A stretch of DNA of 64,000 bases from Siphonodentalium dalli (taxonomy: Eukaryota > Mollusca > Scaphopoda > Gadilida > Siphonodentaliidae): contig CP136061.1 of the NCBI GenBank assembly GCA_032622095.1, forward strand, positions 187,432,369 through 187,496,368, read 5' to 3'. Below are positions 22,521 through 32,440 of this stretch, piece after piece. Each line of letters starts with the position of its first letter. The first letter of the stretch is position 1. A program made the translations under genes and the position numbers. The notes beneath the pieces were generated by a model, which ran no database searches, was not told where the DNA came from, and was given only the letters and a program-made list of their open reading frames with translations.

Positions 22521-22631
22521 ATAATTGACGAGGTTGACGTCGCATCCTGCTTTCTCGATCAGCAGGGTGAGAATCTTAATTGCTGGGATGTCACAGTGAG
22601 TGACGGCGTAGTGAATAGCCCCGGATCCATA
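22521..22631 (-). CDS. Ankyrin-repeat gene, exon 5
   Basis: Thirty-seven codons in phase 0 lie between acceptor TTTTGTATTCAG and donor GTGAGT. The peptide begins YGSGAIHYAVTHCDIPAIKI, then LTLLIEKAGCDVNLVNY. It is a single ankyrin repeat: GAIHYAV stands for GxTPLHxAV, and CDVNLVN is the terminal loop. The intron separating it from exon 4 is 11.3 kb and contains the intact LTR retrotransposon (22996-30574) in the same transcriptional sense. A perfect short hairpin lies 120 bp downstream of the donor. Confidence 0.8.
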
Positions 22632-22995
22632 CTGAATACAAAATGGAACATGTTGGAATCAAATGGTGAAAAAAAGGTATTTTGTTCGGTATTCAACACA
22701 GGTAGCTTGTACAAGTAGCATACCCTTCTGTTCATGCACTCTTTCCTAATATATATCTAGGTCATAGTCGTACAGGTCGGGGGGGGGGGGGGGGGGCTGC
22801 AGCCCCAAACGTTTTGAAGGCTCCAAATTCTGGCAAATTTGCATCATAAAATTATTGTTTACAGATCTGTTTTACACATTTAGTGATAAACTAGAGGGTT
22901 AAAATTTTGGCCTGCAGAATGTTGATACTTCCATATTAATTCCCCATCCCCGATAACCATCCATTATTCAATCATCTACCCACCCCTATCCAATC
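22632..22995. other. Intron 4 downstream flank of the LTR element
   Basis: There is no gene. A run of 17 or so G occurs around 22779-22796. Confidence 0.4.
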
Positions 22996-23528
22996 TGTCC
23001 CGGTGTCTAGGGTTTAGATGTTGAATTGGCCGTGTCGGGAACATTGATAACAATAACTAGTTCATAGATCTTCATACTTTATATATGTATAAGTCTTTCT
23101 CGATAAGCACAGTGCATAGGTGGAAGAACAGAGGTATTGGTATAGTAGCAAGGTTGTCGGACAAGTGAAGCTCCCGCTTCAGAGCACGGGTAGTTATTCC
23201 CACCTCTGGTGTATCATGCCTCTTAAATAAGGTCCGAGATACATGATACACTTGGATATGACGTGTATAACTATATACTGTCTTATAGAATGATACTGGC
23301 TTTATCCACCCTAACTTATACAATGGTTGCTACCAGTCATAACCACTTAAGAATGTGATCTTGTTAATGATGCGTGTGTGTTTCTACACTATATATAATC
23401 TGTCTTCTATGTATTGTGCTTATCTATACAATTAACCCTAGCAGTTACAATCACTGGGGAAAGGAAGTTTATCCTAGATTCCAGGAACACATATAACAAC
23501 ACATAACTATCGTATGTACTATCGGACA
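22996..23528 (-). repeat. 3' LTR
   Basis: This is the 533-bp partner of 30042-30574, with the same TGTCC/GGACA ends. The flanking bases AATC at 22992-22995 match AATC after the other LTR, giving a 4-bp target-site duplication. Confidence 0.92.
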
Positions 23529-23540
23529 GACTCCCCTCGC
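23529..23540 (-). promoter_or_regulatory. Putative polypurine tract
   Basis: Immediately before the 3' LTR the element strand reads GCGAGGGGAGTC. This is a short purine-rich run at the expected position for plus-strand priming. Confidence 0.5.
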
Positions 23541-24604
23541 TACAGAAATTTGTAACTTCATGTAGTTACAAATTAAAAGTGTGGTAAAAGTCCGAGTGTA
23601 CAGAAGATAGTTGGAATCTAGGATCTATAATCGCGAACGCGAACCTAAAAAACATCAACACATGGATATTCATACATAAAAACTCAACAGCAAACGAAAC
23701 GAGAGTTATTTATCCATGGCGAGTCTGGTTAACAGTATGTCACTAGGTTACTGGATTAGCATCGAACAGTAAGTCACTGGAGCACTGGTTTATCAGCGAA
23801 CAGTTTATTTATCCAAGAATGTCTTATAGAAGTTCTGGCTTGGCGGGTATACATGAGATATGTGTCCAATAGATAATCGGCAAACGATTCTATCCAAGGT
23901 CGGATAATCAACACCATGTAGAACACTGGTGTGTGAAGTAGAGAATAATCACACATGCAGGATACAGTTAATTGACAGCAACAATTAAGGATGATAAATG
24001 TTATTGTCCGTGCGGCGTGAGAATGTGTAGTAACCGATATATTCATCAGTTGGGAAGGTATATGTAGCTTCACAGGATATCGTCTTTGACATCTCTGGTC
24101 TTAGTCAGCAAGCGACGTGGAGTCAATGACGTAACGTGTAATGATCGGTGTACATGTAACAGCAGTGTACAGTTGCGATCAAATGTCAATTCTTTTATGC
24201 CAATGTATATCAAACGTATAGTAACATCACATCAGCGATAATCTGGCAGCATATGCGTCATTGAGGTAATCATCTAAGGAACTGTGACGATGTCAGCGGT
24301 GAGAAGACGACTGTATAGGAGACGTCGAACGAGGAAATGCAGCAACGAGTGTTCATTGTGGACAGTCGGTGGAATAGCTATGTCCGATAATCTTGTGAGG
24401 ACAGTGTCATGAACGGTCGAAGATTAGCAGCGGTGTCGCTAGATGTGGTTGAACACCAATGTCTGGTCCGGTCTGCGTGTCTGGTATGTCAGCACGGTGT
24501 ATATTGGATGGTCCATCGCGTGTGACGTCATTTGCCTGACTTACAGTACCAACCATTGATCGTGTTTGGCGAACCCATTTAGTTCGACATAAATGACACG
24601 AAGT

Positions 24605-24976
24605 CTAAATAATGTGTTTGTAAAAAGAACACAATAAACCCACAATAGCTAATAAGCATCTTGAAACCAAAATATGTCCAAAGTACGAATCATGAAACAA
24701 AATCAGTGACTCGCCAATGCAATTTGCTTTTTCATAAATTTTGAACCTGTTCGTAGAGCATTTCCATAAAATGTAAAGAAAAATGGTCATGCAATAAATG
24801 AGGGATATGAACATTAAGGGAATTGGGTTTATGATCAATAAAATGTGATCGTAGGAATTAAAAAATATGTCTTGAATCATGACATTAAAGGGAACCGCTA
24901 GATATATGTATATCAGGCCATAAAATTTCATAAAAAATGTAATTGTCGCTGAAAACAATTGCTGTGCGATAACCAA
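24605..24976 (-). CDS. Third ORF of the LTR retrotransposon, hydrophobic protein of unknown function
   Basis: This 123-residue ORF begins 64 bp after the pol stop on the same strand. It is strongly hydrophobic, with about three to four potential membrane segments (for example GLIYIYLAVPFNVMI, PIPLMFISLIYCMTIFLYIL and the C-terminal LLAIVGLLCSF). I see no cleavage motif or coiled coil of a retroviral envelope. It could be a small env-like or viroporin-like accessory protein, a captured host fragment, or a chance ORF in A+T-rich sequence. It lies where env-like genes sit in some Metaviridae. The following kilobase to the 3' LTR has no long ORF. Confidence 0.4.
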   Translation of the reverse strand: MVIAQQLFSATITFFMKFYGLIYIYLAVPFNVMIQDIFFNSYDHILLIINPIPLMFISLIYCMTIFLYILWKCSTNRFKIYEKANCIGESLILFHDSYFGHILVSRCLLAIVGLLCSFYKHII

Positions 24977-25040
24977 ACATGCCTGCCGCGACGATATTTA
25001 TAATCAACAATCGTGTAATTATTTTGGTGTGAAATTATTG

Positions 25041-28000
25041 TTAAAATGGACTGAATTTTGTTGTATCATTTACGTGAACACGCATTGCAAATAAGGCTTG
25101 TGACAAATACATGTCCCAAGTGTGTGTGTTTTGTAATACCAATTTTGATATAACAGAATTTAGTACGGCGTGCGATCTCTCGACACAGCCCTGCGAATTT
25201 GGATGGTAGGGGCTTGAGTAAATATGGTGGATGTTTAGTTCTTTGCACACCTGATCCATCTTTTTATTTTTGAACTCGGAGCCATTATCACTCATTAGAT
25301 TTAAACAGCAGCTATGTCTGCTAATGACCTCATCTAAAAATATCATTATCACCGTATCGGCTCGTTTGTCGGGAATCGCAAATGCCTCGACATATTTAGT
25401 CAGACAACAAATAAAAGTTAAAATATATTTGTTATTGGACATTGTTGTTTCAAACGGTCCTTGTATGTCAGTGCTTATTGTCGCAAACGGAAATGGAGGG
25501 CGGTCCATCTCTTGTATTGGGGCCTTTTGTTGTGATAAATTCCTCATTTTACAAATCATGCAAGCTTGACAATAATTATGTATATCTCTATACATATTTG
25601 GCCAGTAATATTTAAGTTTTGCTGTTGCAAAAGTCTTAACTGTGGAAAAATGTCCTGCTAAGTCATGGTATTGTTTGAGTACAGCTTGTCGAATATTTGC
25701 GGGAATAAATAGGCGTATATCTGGATCATCATCATGATTACTGATGAAATATAGCACATCTTTAATTACTATATATTTATCTGCTATTTGTCTGGGTGGT
25801 TTGGTGGAATTTAATTTTTGAACAATCTCTATTGCTTCGATATCGCGTTCTTGTTCAAATTGTATGTCAAACCCCTCTAACTGAATTGCTTCTTGATTTT
25901 CAGGTAGAATTTTGTCTATGCGACAATTTGCATATTGTTTTGTGTTTAATTTAGATGTGTCAATTATTTCAACATCCATTGGTACTTCTCGTTCAGGGCC
26001 GGTTACGTCGGACTGATCTGGCACCTCTGACATACCAGTTTGTAACTTTTCCGGTCGTGATAAATAATCTGCAAATATATTCTCTTTGCCGGGTATGTGG
26101 ATTATCTGCGGCTTGTAGGCAGCTATGCACACAGCCCAACGTGCGACATTTTTATTGTCCATGGGAGCAGATAACATATGGGTTAATACCTTGTGGTCAG
26201 TCTTTATAATTAACGGAGACCCGCTGATATAAAATTGAAGTTTCTTTATTGCCCAATAAATAGCAAAGCATTCCCGTTCTAATGTACTCCATGAACGAAT
26301 TTGAGATTTATTCAGCCGTGCGGAAATAAAATGTATAGGATTTTCCGTATTCGATCTTGATATACACGGGTCACCTGGGTCACGTGACTGTGTAATCACT
26401 GCTGCAATAGCATGCGCGCTGGCATCAGTATACATGATGAATGGTTTATTTTTATCTGGATATGCGAGATATGTGGCTTCTGTTAAATCAGATTTCAATT
26501 TTTGAAATGCCTTATCACATTCATCTGTCCATTCAAATTTTGTGTTTTTCTTTGTTAATTCTACCAAAGGTCCACAAATTTCACTAAATTTAGGAATAAA
26601 TTTCCGGAACCACGAGAATGATCCTATAACACTTCTCACTTGTTTCACATTTGTTGGCGGAGCTAAATTTTGAATTGCTTTCACTTTATGAGCATCTGGT
26701 CTAACACCATGTTGGTCAACGATGTGCCCCAAAAATGAGCATTCTGTTTTAAAGAATGAACATTTCTTTAACTTTAATTTCACATTAAACTTCCTAAGGC
26801 GATCAAATACTTCTTGAAGAAGTCTTAAATGGGACTTCTTATCCACTGAGTACAAAATTAAATCGTCGACATAGGCGCGACATCCTTTAATCCCCTCCAA
26901 CACACGATTCATGAGTTGAAGAAAAGCGCTAGAACTTCCAATGGCACCGAAGCAGGCGCGGTTAAACGAAAAATTCCCTCTAAAACACGTTATAGTTGCC
27001 TTACTTCGATCCGCGTGATGTATTGGAATGCAATTATATGCAGAAAAACAATCGAGAACTGTTATATATTTAACTCCCTTCATTTCGGCCAAGATATCCT
27101 CGATTTGATCGATTGGGAAGAATGTGGGTTTTGTGATAGCATTAAGTCTGCGAAGGTCGGCTATAAATCGATATGAATCATCTGATTTTCTTAGAACCAT
27201 ACACGGAAATGACCATTCAGTTGCTGGGGCTGGTGAAATTATTTTTGCTTGTAATAATTCATCAATTTTATCACTAAGAATTTCACGCTTTTTCAATGGG
27301 CATCGATAAGGCATTAACCTTATTGGTGGGTGGTCTCCCGTGGGAATCTTCATGGTCACAGCCGTGGTACATCCTAATTCGGTTAATTTTGTAGCGAAAA
27401 TATCACTATTATTTCGAATTAGTGGTATTACATCGTCCCTAAATGAATCGGGAACTTGTACATCATCCAAATTAATCTGTTCTTTTATTTCATTGTTATT
27501 CGGATGAGGTGTTTCCACACACCTTACAGCAGACACCCTGCCGACAATACATCCACGTCGCAAATTAAAATGCTTATCTGTGTAATTGCTTATGAGTACA
27601 GGTATACTTTCGCTGTTAGTGCTTGCAGTATATTCGGCTGTCAACCCAGGTTCATTTCCCATAAACCCTTCGTCTATTGGTTCCACCTGCAGAAATTTCG
27701 TGGCAAACAATTTATGACCTCCAATTATACGCGCTTTCGTTAATATCGTTGTCTTTGGTGGAATAACATGGGCAGACTGTATTCTGACCAAGGTTGCAAC
27801 GTGAATATCTTGTATAAGCGGAATGATTGTTCCGCGAATCTTCATTATTTGGCGGTCGAAGTATAGTCTGGCGCCGTTTCCACTGAGAAAATCTCTGCCG
27901 ATCAATAACGATCGATGCATGTTTGAGCACACATAGAATTTATGTGAGACCTTTAATTTATTTATGTGGAAATTTAATATGATGAAACCATTTATGGTTA

Positions 28001-28553
28001 GTGCATCTCCACTTGCATATGTTGCATGAAACTGCGTTTCTTGCATTTGCGGTTTATATTTTAAATTGTTATAAAATTTTAATGAACATAAACTGATATC
28101 GGCTCCGCTATCCAGAATGGCTCGATATTTTTGTGTGCCTATGGTAATCAATATCGATGATGCCACTTGTGCATTTATGCCTTTCATTAAGTTTGAATTA
28201 TTTTGATATTCCGGAATTGATAAATTTGATTTAATATTTTTCTGGTGTTGTATCACCGGTGGTGTTTGTTTATGATCGTAAGGCTTATCGTAAGGCTTAT
28301 GCGATGTGTATGGAGCTCTTGTTTTCACGGGCGCGGATATTTTATTTTTATTTATATGCGGTAAGCTTTGATGAAATGGCCTGTGAACATTATTTTTACC
28401 ATCTCTATGTGATTTATGCCAACATAATTCTTTCCCGTTTGTTCTGTGTGCATGCCATTTATTCCATGATGGAGCGTTAGCTTGATTATTATTCTTGCTT
28501 TTTACACGATTCCACTCAGATGCTCCGCTCTGGGTGGAATGTTTTAGTTTAAA
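25041..28553 (-). CDS. pol: Pol polyprotein (protease, reverse transcriptase, RNase H, integrase)
   Basis: Pol is expressed by -1 frameshift from gag, with about 1,170 residues downstream of the slip. Positions below count from the GTG at 28328. Aspartic protease is at about 50-150 with DSGAD (Asp73) and a later LIGRDFL. Reverse transcriptase is at about 340-540 with the YVDD box at 486-489. The connection and RNase H are at about 590-760 with TDAS (Asp634), ERE (Glu684) and TDHK (Asp711). The integrase zinc domain has H888-x4-H893 and C920-x2-C923, and the core has Asp954, Asp1014 and Glu1050 in exact D,D-35-E spacing. All catalytic residues are present, so the enzyme may be active. The frame stops soon after the core (NDTTKFSPF), with no recognisable GPY/F or chromodomain tail. 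This is short for the family. Confidence 0.92.
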   Translation of the reverse strand, partial: FKLKHSTQSGASEWNRVKSKNNNQANAPSWNKWHAHRTNGKELCWHKSHRDGKNNVHRPFHQSLPHINKNKISAPVKTRAPYTSHKPYDKPYDHKQTPPVIQHQKNIKSNLSIPEYQNNSNLMKGINAQVASSILITIGTQKYRAILDSGADISLCSLKFYNNLKYKPQMQETQFHATYASGDALTINGFIILNFHINKLKVSHKFYVCSNMHRSLLIGRDFLSGNGARLYFDRQIMKIRGTIIPLIQDIHVATLVRIQSAHVIPPKTTILTKARIIGGHKLFATKFLQVEPIDEGFMGNEPGLTAEYTASTNSESIPVLISNYTDKHFNLRRGCIVGRVSAVRCVETPHPNNNEIKEQINLDDVQVPDSFRDDVIPLIRNNSDIFATKLTELGCTTAVTMKIPTGDHPPIRLMPYRCPLKKREILSDKIDELLQAKIISPAPATEWSFPCMVLRKSDDSYRFIADLRRLNAITKPTFFPIDQIEDILAEMKGVKYITVLDCFSAYNCIPIHHADRSKATITCFRGNFSFNRACFGAIGSSSAFLQLMNRVLEGIKGCRAYVDDLILYSVDKKSHLRLLQEVFDRLRKFNVKLKLKKCSFFKTECSFLGHIVDQHGVRPDAHKVKAIQNLAPPTNVKQVRSVIGSFSWFRKFIPKFSEICGPLVELTKKNTKFEWTDECDKAFQKLKSDLTEATYLAYPDKNKPFIMYTDASAHAIAAVITQSRDPGDPCISRSNTENPIHFISARLNKSQIRSWSTLERECFAIYWAIKKLQFYISGSPLIIKTDHKVLTHMLSAPMDNKNVARWAVCIAAYKPQIIHIPGKENIFADYLSRPEKLQTGMSEVPDQSDVTGPEREVPMDVEIIDTSKLNTKQYANCRIDKILPENQEAIQLEGFDIQFEQERDIEAIEIVQKLNSTKPPRQIADKYIVIKDVLYFISNHDDDPDIRLFIPANIRQAVLKQYHDLAGHFSTVKTFATAKLKYYWPNMYRDIHNYCQACMICKMRNLSQQKAPIQEMDRPPFPFATISTDIQGPFETTMSNNKYILTFICCLTKYVEAFAIPDKRADTVIMIFLDEVISRHSCCLNLMSDNGSEFKNKKMDQVCKELNIHHIYSSPYHPNSQGCVERSHAVLNSVISKLVLQNTHTWDMYLSQALFAMRVHVNDTTKFSPF
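28509..28553 (-). promoter_or_regulatory. -1 ribosomal frameshift signal between gag and pol
   Basis: On the element strand the heptamer TTTAAAC (28547-28553) lies in the gag frame as T TTA AAC and is followed at once by the gag stop TAA (28544-28546). Slipping back one base puts ribosomes into the pol frame, which is open from 28559 to its stop at 25041. Six bases after the heptamer comes a hairpin: 7 bp ATTCCAC (28534-28540) with GTGGAAT (28509-28515). It is extended by CAGA/TCTG across a single mismatch, with loop GCGGAGCA. The loop GGAGC could pair with GCTCC at 28471-28475, giving a pseudoknot. The heptamer is the well-known slippery sequence of coronaviruses. Confidence 0.85.
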
Positions 28554-29746
28554 TAATGTTTATTCATTGCATCCAAACGTCTTCGACACCATGTGATATT
28601 ATGACCAGATTTCCAACAATATCGGCATAATAATTGAAATGCGTGGGTCTGTGGATTAAACATAGAAGTTCGTGATTGTCGTATATGTTGAACATTAGGC
28701 CAACTTCGCGTGTTATCATATCTATTTTGTTTAGAATATAATCCAATCCGTGGGCGCTGATTATTATTCGAATAATATGAGCTAAATGAATTTCTACCCT
28801 GTAAATACCTTGGCCATCGTCTTTCTGGTGTGGCGGGCGCATTAAATTTATTACCAGTGTTCCGTCCATGAAATTTATTGCCTTCCATACTAGAATAATT
28901 ATTATCACGAAATGATCGATAATTACGATCAGTACTCTTATTATTCTGTCTATAATAAGACTGTAATCGGTGTTGAATAGTATATTCTCTTAAAGCGAGA
29001 TCGGTTGCTTGATTTAAGGTCTGTGGATCTTCTCGCAAAAGTTTATCTCTCAATAATTTACTCTTTAATCCTGTGATGAATTGTTCACACATATATAATT
29101 GGGCGACTTTTTGTCGAATATTTACTAGCCCATACACATCGATCGCTAATGATTGTAATCTATCAGAAAAAACTTGTACAGATTCGTCAGGTGTTTGCTG
29201 TGCTGCTTGAAAAATAAGGAGCGCATCTCTGTTATCTTTTGCTTCGCTATATCGAACTTTTAATTCCTGCTTGATTTCTGCCCATGTACTTCTGATCACA
29301 CCATCGGCATTTATGCGTTCTTGTGTGAACTGAGTTAAAAATTCGAAAACTGAACCTCTGCTGGTCTGCAGAGCAAATTTAATTAATGTTTGATCAGTCG
29401 CAGCAATTGCTTGGCCATAACGATATAATTCGTTGGTCCATTCAAGAAAAGATTTAGGGTCTCCCGAAAAAGGGGTGATAACATTTGTCACACCAGTTGC
29501 CATCTGAATTGCTGACGAAATGCGTGTGGCGTCCAACTGTTGGTCTATTGCACTATTAAAATGACCCAATTGTGTGGAAATGCGATCTAGTACGACGCTG
29601 TCATTTGCGTTTCGTACCTCGTGATTTTCATGGGTTTCATGCAATATAGATCGCATTCGCTCTATCTCTCCATCAATTTGGGCGCTACTATAATTAACGT
29701 CGTCCGAAAAGGAAGGACAGGAAAGGTGACTTTGTGTCATATTCAT
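28544..29746 (-). CDS. gag: Gag polyprotein of the LTR retrotransposon
   Basis: The start at 29746 gives 400 residues. An upstream in-frame ATG at 29839 would add 31 hydrophobic residues that look unrelated to gag, so the internal Met (MNMTQSHLS) is preferred. The central part (around PFSGDPKSFLEWTNELYRYG and later AIDVYGL...FITGLKSKLLRDKLL) matches the general retrotransposon gag capsid pattern. The C-terminal half is rich in R, N, Y and S, as in nucleocapsid. It ends with one CCHC zinc knuckle (CRYCWKSGHNITWC, C-x2-C-x4-H-x4-C) about 13 residues before the stop. The protein should assemble the particle and package RNA. Its stop codon directly follows the slippery heptamer used to reach pol. 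Confidence 0.9.
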   Translation of the reverse strand: MNMTQSHLSCPSFSDDVNYSSAQIDGEIERMRSILHETHENHEVRNANDSVVLDRISTQLGHFNSAIDQQLDATRISSAIQMATGVTNVITPFSGDPKSFLEWTNELYRYGQAIAATDQTLIKFALQTSRGSVFEFLTQFTQERINADGVIRSTWAEIKQELKVRYSEAKDNRDALLIFQAAQQTPDESVQVFSDRLQSLAIDVYGLVNIRQKVAQLYMCEQFITGLKSKLLRDKLLREDPQTLNQATDLALREYTIQHRLQSYYRQNNKSTDRNYRSFRDNNYSSMEGNKFHGRNTGNKFNAPATPERRWPRYLQGRNSFSSYYSNNNQRPRIGLYSKQNRYDNTRSWPNVQHIRQSRTSMFNPQTHAFQLLCRYCWKSGHNITWCRRRLDAMNKHYLN

Positions 29747-30022
29747 CTTGATTTTAATTACTAAAGTAATTGGGAATAGAAAAGGCAAAAGTGCAGGTAT
29801 ATAAGAAATGAATAATTTGAGTTGGGTTGGAACATGCACATTCTAATTGTGACATTACATAATTGCTCTAGAACATAATGCGGGTATTGTGTTTATGTAA
29901 TTTGAATTATTAGATCAAAAGAAACGTCCTGGTTGGTATAGTAAGTACTCACGTATGAACGAAAACACAAGTTCTGGTTCCAAGCTCACGAGCACCATTC
30001 CGTGACGAAACACAAGTTCTGG

Positions 30023-30040
30023 TTTACTGCTACGGCACCA
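30023..30040 (-). promoter_or_regulatory. Putative primer-binding site
   Basis: One base after the 5' LTR the element strand reads TGGTGCCGTAGCAGTAAA. It starts with TGG, the complement of the tRNA CCA end. I could not match it to a named tRNA. A near copy of the surrounding motif (CACAAGTTCTGGTT) occurs about 60 bp away. Confidence 0.5.
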
Positions 30041-30041
30041 T

Positions 30042-30574
30042 TGTCCCGGTGTCTAGGGTTTAGATGTTGAATTGGCCGTGTCGGGAACATTGATAACAAT
30101 AACTAGTTCATAGATCTTCATACTTTATATATGTATAAGTCTTTCTCGATAAGCACAGTGCATAGGTGGAAGAACAGAGGTATTGGTATAGTAGCAAGGT
30201 TGTCGGACAAGTGAAGCTCCCGCTTCAGAGCACGGGTAGTTATTCCCACCTCTGGTGTATCATGCCTCTTAAATAAGGTCCGAGATACATGATACACTTG
30301 GATATGACGTGTATAACTATATACTGTCTTATAGAATGATACTGGCTTTATCCACCCTAACTTATACAATGGTTGCTACCAGTCATAACCACTTAAGAAT
30401 GTGATCTTGTTAATGATGCGTGTGTGTTTCTACACTATATATAATCTGTCTTCTATGTATTGTGCTTATCTATACAATTAACCCTAGCAGTTACAATCAC
30501 TGGGGAAAGGAAGTTTATCCTAGATTCCAGGAACACATATAACAACACATAACTATCGTATGTACTATCGGACA
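30042..30574 (-). repeat. 5' LTR
   Basis: This LTR begins with TGTCC on the element strand at 30574 and ends GGACA at 30042. It is matched along its whole length by 22996-23528. On the element strand it contains TATA-like stretches (TATATATAG and TATATAAAG), candidates for the U3 promoter. The 83-codon ORF inside it appears in both LTRs and is probably not coding. Confidence 0.92.
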
Positions 30575-30578
30575 AATC

Positions 30579-31440
30579 CTTATGCATAAACCGCTCCATA
30601 ACCCTAATATTTCAATAAAGCCAACCTTAATGGTAGCCAATCCATAATCATAACCATTTCCACAGCCATATCCACAGCACTTAACTCTAACTCAATAAGA
30701 TACCCTGACCAAATGCATTGCCCTCCTGCAAACCATATTCATAGCCATACCTTGGACCGTTACCATAACCCTTTTGATGAGCCTAGTCATACATACACAC
30801 GTACCCAAAACCAAATCCTTTGTATAACTGACACCGTCACAATTTTGACATTAACAATACCCACAACTCTAACCCAATTTATAAACCATATCATGTCCAT
30901 AACATTAACATTAAACCTAACCCTGATCTACACATATCTATAATTCTATACTTAATGTATTATATAGTTATCAGGGTATACAATATTAAATATGAGTCGA
31001 AGAGTTCTGCCCGGAAATGATTCTATTGATTAATATTGATTTCATTTCGAATATCTACTGGTCTAAAAATGTGTGGTTGTTTAGCTAACTAACAATAGTG
31101 GTTACTGTTACCAGTGACCAGGTCTGTTCTAAAAATAAATCAATAACATGTCCCAACTAAACATCTCATTTGATAATGAAATATTTGAAATAAATTCAAT
31201 ATTGGCTGATATAAGTCTTTCCGGACAAGGGTCTTTAATTCATATTTATCATTTTGTACCCACAAAACTATTTCAAACTTGTTATTTAAAGAGTTAGTCA
31301 TATTGCTAACCCTTCACATTAAATTTTATAACTGTATACCGTCATCTGGGAGTATTTTTCTACATGATAAGTGAATGCATGTAATATCTATCGGGCACTT
31401 AATCTTGATTAACTCATTGGACATTCATTTGAAAAGTTAA
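30579..31440. other. Intron 4 upstream flank of the LTR element
   Basis: The stretch 30590-30930 is a low-complexity C/A/T-rich sequence with recurring CCATAACC, CATAACC and CTAACCC words. The rest shows nothing recognisable. Confidence 0.4.
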
Positions 31441-32440
31441 ACAAATACACCGAATTTGCACGTGGATAGTACCGACCACATCCAATTTGTTTTATCTCGA
31501 TTCCTCCATTTTGTTCTTTGCGAGTTTTACTTGAAGGTGCCAAAAGCCTCGACCAACCGATGAGCGTTCTCCGTTAGACGGATTGCTTTTATACCACAGT
31601 CAAACTTCCAGGATGTATATATGGTATACTGAGGCACATGCTCATGCATTTCACTCACTCCTTCATTAGCCTGCTTGAATTTCGACTTTTGCCATATATC
31701 GATGTAGGCTGTGTTGATATGCAGGTAGTATGTATTACGCTATATATCGTCGCCACGAGTGAATCATTTGCTCTAAAACTTAAGAAATCGCACCAGTGTT
31801 GGGCGTTGGTATCCCCTATCACAACCACACGTCAACAAAATTTTATCTCCATATTTGATTTTTGGTTTTTGTTGGAATTTGCCAACATGTACCCACCCAC
31901 CTGAACACGAGCTTTCCGTTAGTCAGTTTGCTCTGTGAGTAGAGGCGTCAAACTTTGGGATATTAACAAAAATATATCAACGTACCTGCTCCTGCATTAC
32001 CTCGCTCCTTCGTTAACCCGGTCGGATTTGGCGAGAAAAATAGCTTAGTGATCCAGCACTTAAATATACGTGTTAACATTATAAAGCCTCGCCACTAGTA
32101 AACCTTCTACCTTAGCGCAAATTAAGCAGATATCGATAAGTTGCGCTTGGATACTATCTATCATATCCACTATTCAAAATTATTTTATCTCGATGTTTGA
32201 TTTTTAGACAATTTTTCCCCCTTTGATTTTCGTTGGAATTTGCAAAAAGTCTGAACCCACCGGAAGTTCGCTCGCTGTTTAACAGTTTACTGTTACAGTA
32301 GAGCTATCAAACTTTTGGGGCCTACCTACGGGACACTGCAGTACCCGATCCTACATTAACCTTGCTCATCAATCAGCCCGTTGGATTTGGCGCCAAAAAT
32401 AAGTTATTTTTATTGTCGATGTCGTAGATCGGTAACGGTT
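31440..32440. repeat. Tandem repeat of about 345 bp, three divergent units
   Basis: TTTATCTCGATNTTTGATTTTT-type anchors stand at about 31492, 31841 and 32186. Each is followed by TTTGTTGGAATTTGC-like text, a CCACC motif and CAAACTTTTGGG. No coding capacity was found. Confidence 0.7.

Larger units (their letters stand above)
22996..30574 (-). mobile_element. Complete Ty3/gypsy-type LTR retrotransposon
   Basis: The element is 7,579 bp and is read on the minus strand. It has 533-bp LTRs that look identical by eye and start and end TGTCC...GGACA. A 4-bp target duplication AATC stands on both sides (22992-22995 and 30575-30578). A putative primer-binding site lies next to the 5' LTR and a purine-rich tract next to the 3' LTR. 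It encodes gag, a pol with the order protease, RT, RNase H, integrase (the Ty3/gypsy order), and a third hydrophobic ORF. It sits in intron 4 of the ankyrin gene in the same orientation. Identical LTRs and intact ORFs indicate a recent insertion. Confidence 0.93.

Noticed and set aside
22323-22718. A 131-codon plus-strand frame
   Set aside because: It is antisense to ankyrin exon 5 and the hairpin. The minus-strand exon has splice signals and an ankyrin repeat.
23072-23323. An 83-codon frame in the LTR, repeated at 30118-30369
   Set aside because: It is identical because the LTRs are identical. It has no domain or known LTR gene, and U3/R/U5 sequence is sufficient explanation.
30590-30930. 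Possible degenerate telomeric (TAACCC)n sequence
   Set aside because: Only scattered CTAACCC/CATAACC words occur without regular spacing. It is better described as low-complexity sequence.
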